Assembly (NCBI RefSeq): GCF_009729415.1
Contig: NZ_MPKW01000005.1
Span: 372,001 to 436,000, forward strand
DNA: 64,000 nt
Direction: 5' to 3'
Source of the DNA: Mycolicibacterium sp. CBMA 234
GTDB taxonomy: Bacteria; Actinomycetota; Actinomycetes; Mycobacteriales; Mycobacteriaceae
Shown here: in pieces, positions 63,491 to 64,000 of the stretch
How the letters are laid out: every line of letters begins with the position of its first letter
Position numbering within the stretch: the first letter of the stretch is position 1
Program-made: the position numbers and the translations under genes
The notes under the pieces: generated by a model
Told to the model about the DNA's origin: nothing
Database searches by the model: none
Seen by the model: the letters and a program-made list of their open reading frames with translations, nothing else

Positions 63491-64000
63491 CGGCACACCG
63501 CCGTGTGCCACACTTCGTTGCCGTTACCCGGCGTTGCCCTGGTGACGAACATGCGGAACCAGTTCAGCAACCCGCGCCACAGGCCGAAGTCGAGATCGCA
63601 GACGTAGACATCCACGTAGGTACCCTCCTGCCCGGCCCGGGCAAGTCCCTTGAGCAGCAACGGCACATTGGCAACCGCGTAGGCCAACCGAGTCTTGCCG
63701 TCGGTGGTGCTGTACTTCAGGAATCCCGGGTCACGGTCAATGAATTGCTGCACGTCCGGGGTGATCGCGTTGACGATCGCAGACAGCCGGTGCACGTTCG
63801 TGGTGATGGACCCCACCGAGGCCACCAGCTCGTCACGCCGACTGTTCAGCGCCGTCATCGACGCTGACGTCTCGCGCAACATGGTCTGCAGATTGGTGCT
63901 CTGCTTGGCCAACGTCGTCATCAGCTTGTCCAGGTTGGCGATCAGGTCACCCAGCGCCGCATCCGGACCCGCCAGGGTCTGCGTCAACATCGACGCCTGA
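63487..64000 (-). CDS. Mce family protein MceB, C-terminal part (runs off the window)
   Basis: The frame is open through base 64000, so only about the last 171 residues are present and the true start lies beyond the window. Visible are the helical needle segment (NLDKLMTTLAKQSTNLQTML, SVGSITTNVHRLSAIVNAIT) and a cysteine-bearing end (YVDVYVCDLDFGLWRGLLNW; ending VWHTAVCR). That paired-cysteine end is usual in MceB proteins. MceA and the YrbE permeases are expected just outside. Confidence 0.85.
   Translation of the reverse strand, partial: QASMLTQTLAGPDAALGDLIANLDKLMTTLAKQSTNLQTMLRETSASMTALNSRRDELVASVGSITTNVHRLSAIVNAITPDVQQFIDRDPGFLKYSTTDGKTRLAYAVANVPLLLKGLARAGQEGTYVDVYVCDLDFGLWRGLLNWFRMFVTRATPGNGNEVWHTAVCR

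Overview
The window looks like a high-GC mycobacterial chromosome, most likely a rapidly growing Mycobacterium (Mycolicibacterium). The evidence is a complete 14-gene nuo operon preceded by an Rv3143-type orphan receiver protein, several FadE acyl-CoA dehydrogenases, an EthA/MymA-type monooxygenase, a cutinase-family protein, and an mce operon with its Mam genes. GTG starts and 4-bp ATGA/GTGA gene overlaps are frequent. Gene identities come from reading the translations and remembered family features; no database search was run.

Layout. 1-155: end of a gene. 269-15943: receiver protein, then nuoA-nuoN (type I NADH dehydrogenase), almost every junction overlapping. 15968-20664: SRPBCC-like protein, secreted protein, TetR regulator divergent from an APH-type kinase and its partner, a very long hairpin terminator, a small membrane protein and a small ORF. 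20794-28121: lipid/CoA module with a thiolase-like protein, a FadE pair, a fused CaiB-type CoA-transferase and a LysR regulator. 28259-44644: mixed catabolic and envelope genes. These include an alcohol dehydrogenase / hydrolase / Baeyer-Villiger monooxygenase set, a quinone oxidoreductase, a CocE-type hydrolase, a Tat-exported phospholipase C-like enzyme, a FadE5-like dehydrogenase, an isochorismatase-like hydrolase, a TauE permease, DoxX, TetR and a cutinase-like protein.

44934-52125 is the most unusual part. A minus-strand, translationally coupled operon encodes an FHA/class III nucleotide cyclase, a helical protein of unknown function, and a 1048-residue ABC exporter. The exporter carries two cyclic-nucleotide-binding domains and a C39 double-glycine peptidase. 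Beside it lie four small genes (three plus, one minus) that I read directly from the DNA. Their products share a leader with the pattern D-L-x-P-...-(V/L)-K-G-G followed by Gly/Pro/His-rich cysteine-free cores. I infer a second-messenger-gated secretion system for ribosomally made peptides.

52433-56633 holds exported proteins. Three are preceded by the same putative promoter (GTCACA-like, 16 nt, GCTCCT), close to what I remember of the mycobacterial SigJ consensus. One gene is coupled to a lipoprotein with seven tandem repeats, probably a seven-bladed beta-propeller. 56791-64000 is the 3' part of an mce operon on the minus strand: MceB (cut by the window end), C, D, E (lipoprotein) and F, two Mam proteins, and a DUF3298/MPT64-like secreted protein.

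No tRNA, rRNA, CRISPR array or intact insertion sequence was seen.
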